Shown: piece by piece, positions 4,708 to 5,001 of the stretch | Position numbering within the stretch: position 1 is the first letter of the stretch | Layout: every line of letters starts with the position of its first letter | Assembly: GCA_020200995.1 (NCBI GenBank) | Contig: JAIVHQ010000079.1 | Coordinates: forward strand, 3,380 to 8,380 | Reading direction: 5' to 3' | DNA: 5,001 nucleotides | Source: Flavobacteriales bacterium | GTDB taxonomy: Bacteria > Bacteroidota > Bacteroidia > Flavobacteriales_D > Cryomorphaceae | Notes under the pieces: generated by a model | What the model was told of the DNA's origin: nothing | The model's database searches: none | Seen by the model: only the letters and a program-made list of their open reading frames with translations | Program-made: the position numbers and the translations under genes

Positions 4708-5001
4708 ATGAAACAAAACCGCTCCCTTCTCGATCACGCGTCCGTCCTCGGAGCTCTTCTTGTCCTGGTTACAGCCTGCAGCGACGATGACGATAATTCT
4801 CCGCCCACAGAAACGAACTTTCCCGTGACCATGAATTTTTATGACATCGCGGATGCCGAACTCCTGCTTTGGGTTGGCGGTGAGCCCGTGAGCACTGAAG
4901 GCCTCGCGCCTGAAGATCTCTTGACAGAAGACGAACTCTTTGGGATGACCGAGGCTTACTGGGAGAACGAATCCATGATTTTCACCGCTGACTCAGCGTA
5001 T
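4708..5001 (+). CDS. Probable surface-exposed lipoprotein, 3' end outside the window
   Basis: The frame opens at ATG 4708 and runs off the window without a stop, giving 98 visible residues. The N-terminus is a lipoprotein signal peptide: K-Q-N-R, then a hydrophobic stretch, then the lipobox V-T-A-C24. The mature protein begins C-S-D-D-D-D-N. In Bacteroidota an acidic run directly after the lipid-bearing cysteine is the known surface-export signal, and S-D-D-D-D matches the form described in Bacteroides. So this lipoprotein is probably on the outer face of the outer membrane. The remaining visible part (43 onward, 'FYDIADAELLLWVGGEPVS') is acidic and I recognise no domain in it. The start is secure because an in-frame TAA lies at 4696-4698 and no other ATG intervenes. 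Confidence 0.8.
   Translation, partial: MKQNRSLLDHASVLGALLVLVTACSDDDDNSPPTETNFPVTMNFYDIADAELLLWVGGEPVSTEGLAPEDLLTEDELFGMTEAYWENESMIFTADSAY

Overview
The window looks like a chromosomal segment of a Bacteroidota bacterium, most likely of the Flavobacteriia type, with GC near 50%. Four signs support this. One is a lipoprotein resembling the Bacteroidota family DUF6503. Another is a type IX secretion (T9SS) type A C-terminal sorting tail. A third is a lipoprotein whose mature N-terminus, C-S-D-D-D-D, matches the Bacteroidota surface-export signal. The last is a TAnnTTTG promoter motif together with start sites that mostly lack Shine-Dalgarno sequences. Nothing in the sequence fixes the genus.

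Layout. At the left edge is the 3' part of a plus-strand gene for a protein with one fibronectin type III domain (3-500), closed by an AT-rich terminator-like hairpin. A convergent intergenic region (501-649) then holds a strong 14-bp hairpin and two near-identical palindromic repeats, the second touching the stop codon of the next gene. From 650 to about 4230 everything is on the minus strand. In transcription order (right to left) it runs: an unrecognised acidic protein, a DUF6503-like lipoprotein, a GT4-type glycosyltransferase, a PlsC-type acyltransferase, and, after a 151-bp gap, a small TraR/DksA-type C4 zinc-finger protein. The first three are tightly packed (14-bp overlap, then a 4-bp gap) and the fourth follows after 41 bp, so 4230-1125 is probably one operon. 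The DksA-like gene may be read through or have its own promoter.

Right of the operon promoter, 4255-4707 has no intact gene. It carries a G-rich stretch, a headless T9SS sorting-domain tail that still has its own intrinsic terminator, and a 15-codon mini-ORF. The final gene (4708 onward, plus strand) is the start of a probable surface lipoprotein cut by the window edge.

Function. The operon brings together cell-envelope functions: a lipoprotein, a glycosyltransferase that probably works on a cell-surface glycan or glycolipid, and a phospholipid or lipid acyltransferase. A shared role in envelope building is an inference from co-location only. I found no defence system, insertion sequence, CRISPR array or RNA gene. 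The most unusual items are the orphan T9SS tail with its terminator, the paired palindromic repeats, and the unrecognised acidic protein that leads the operon.
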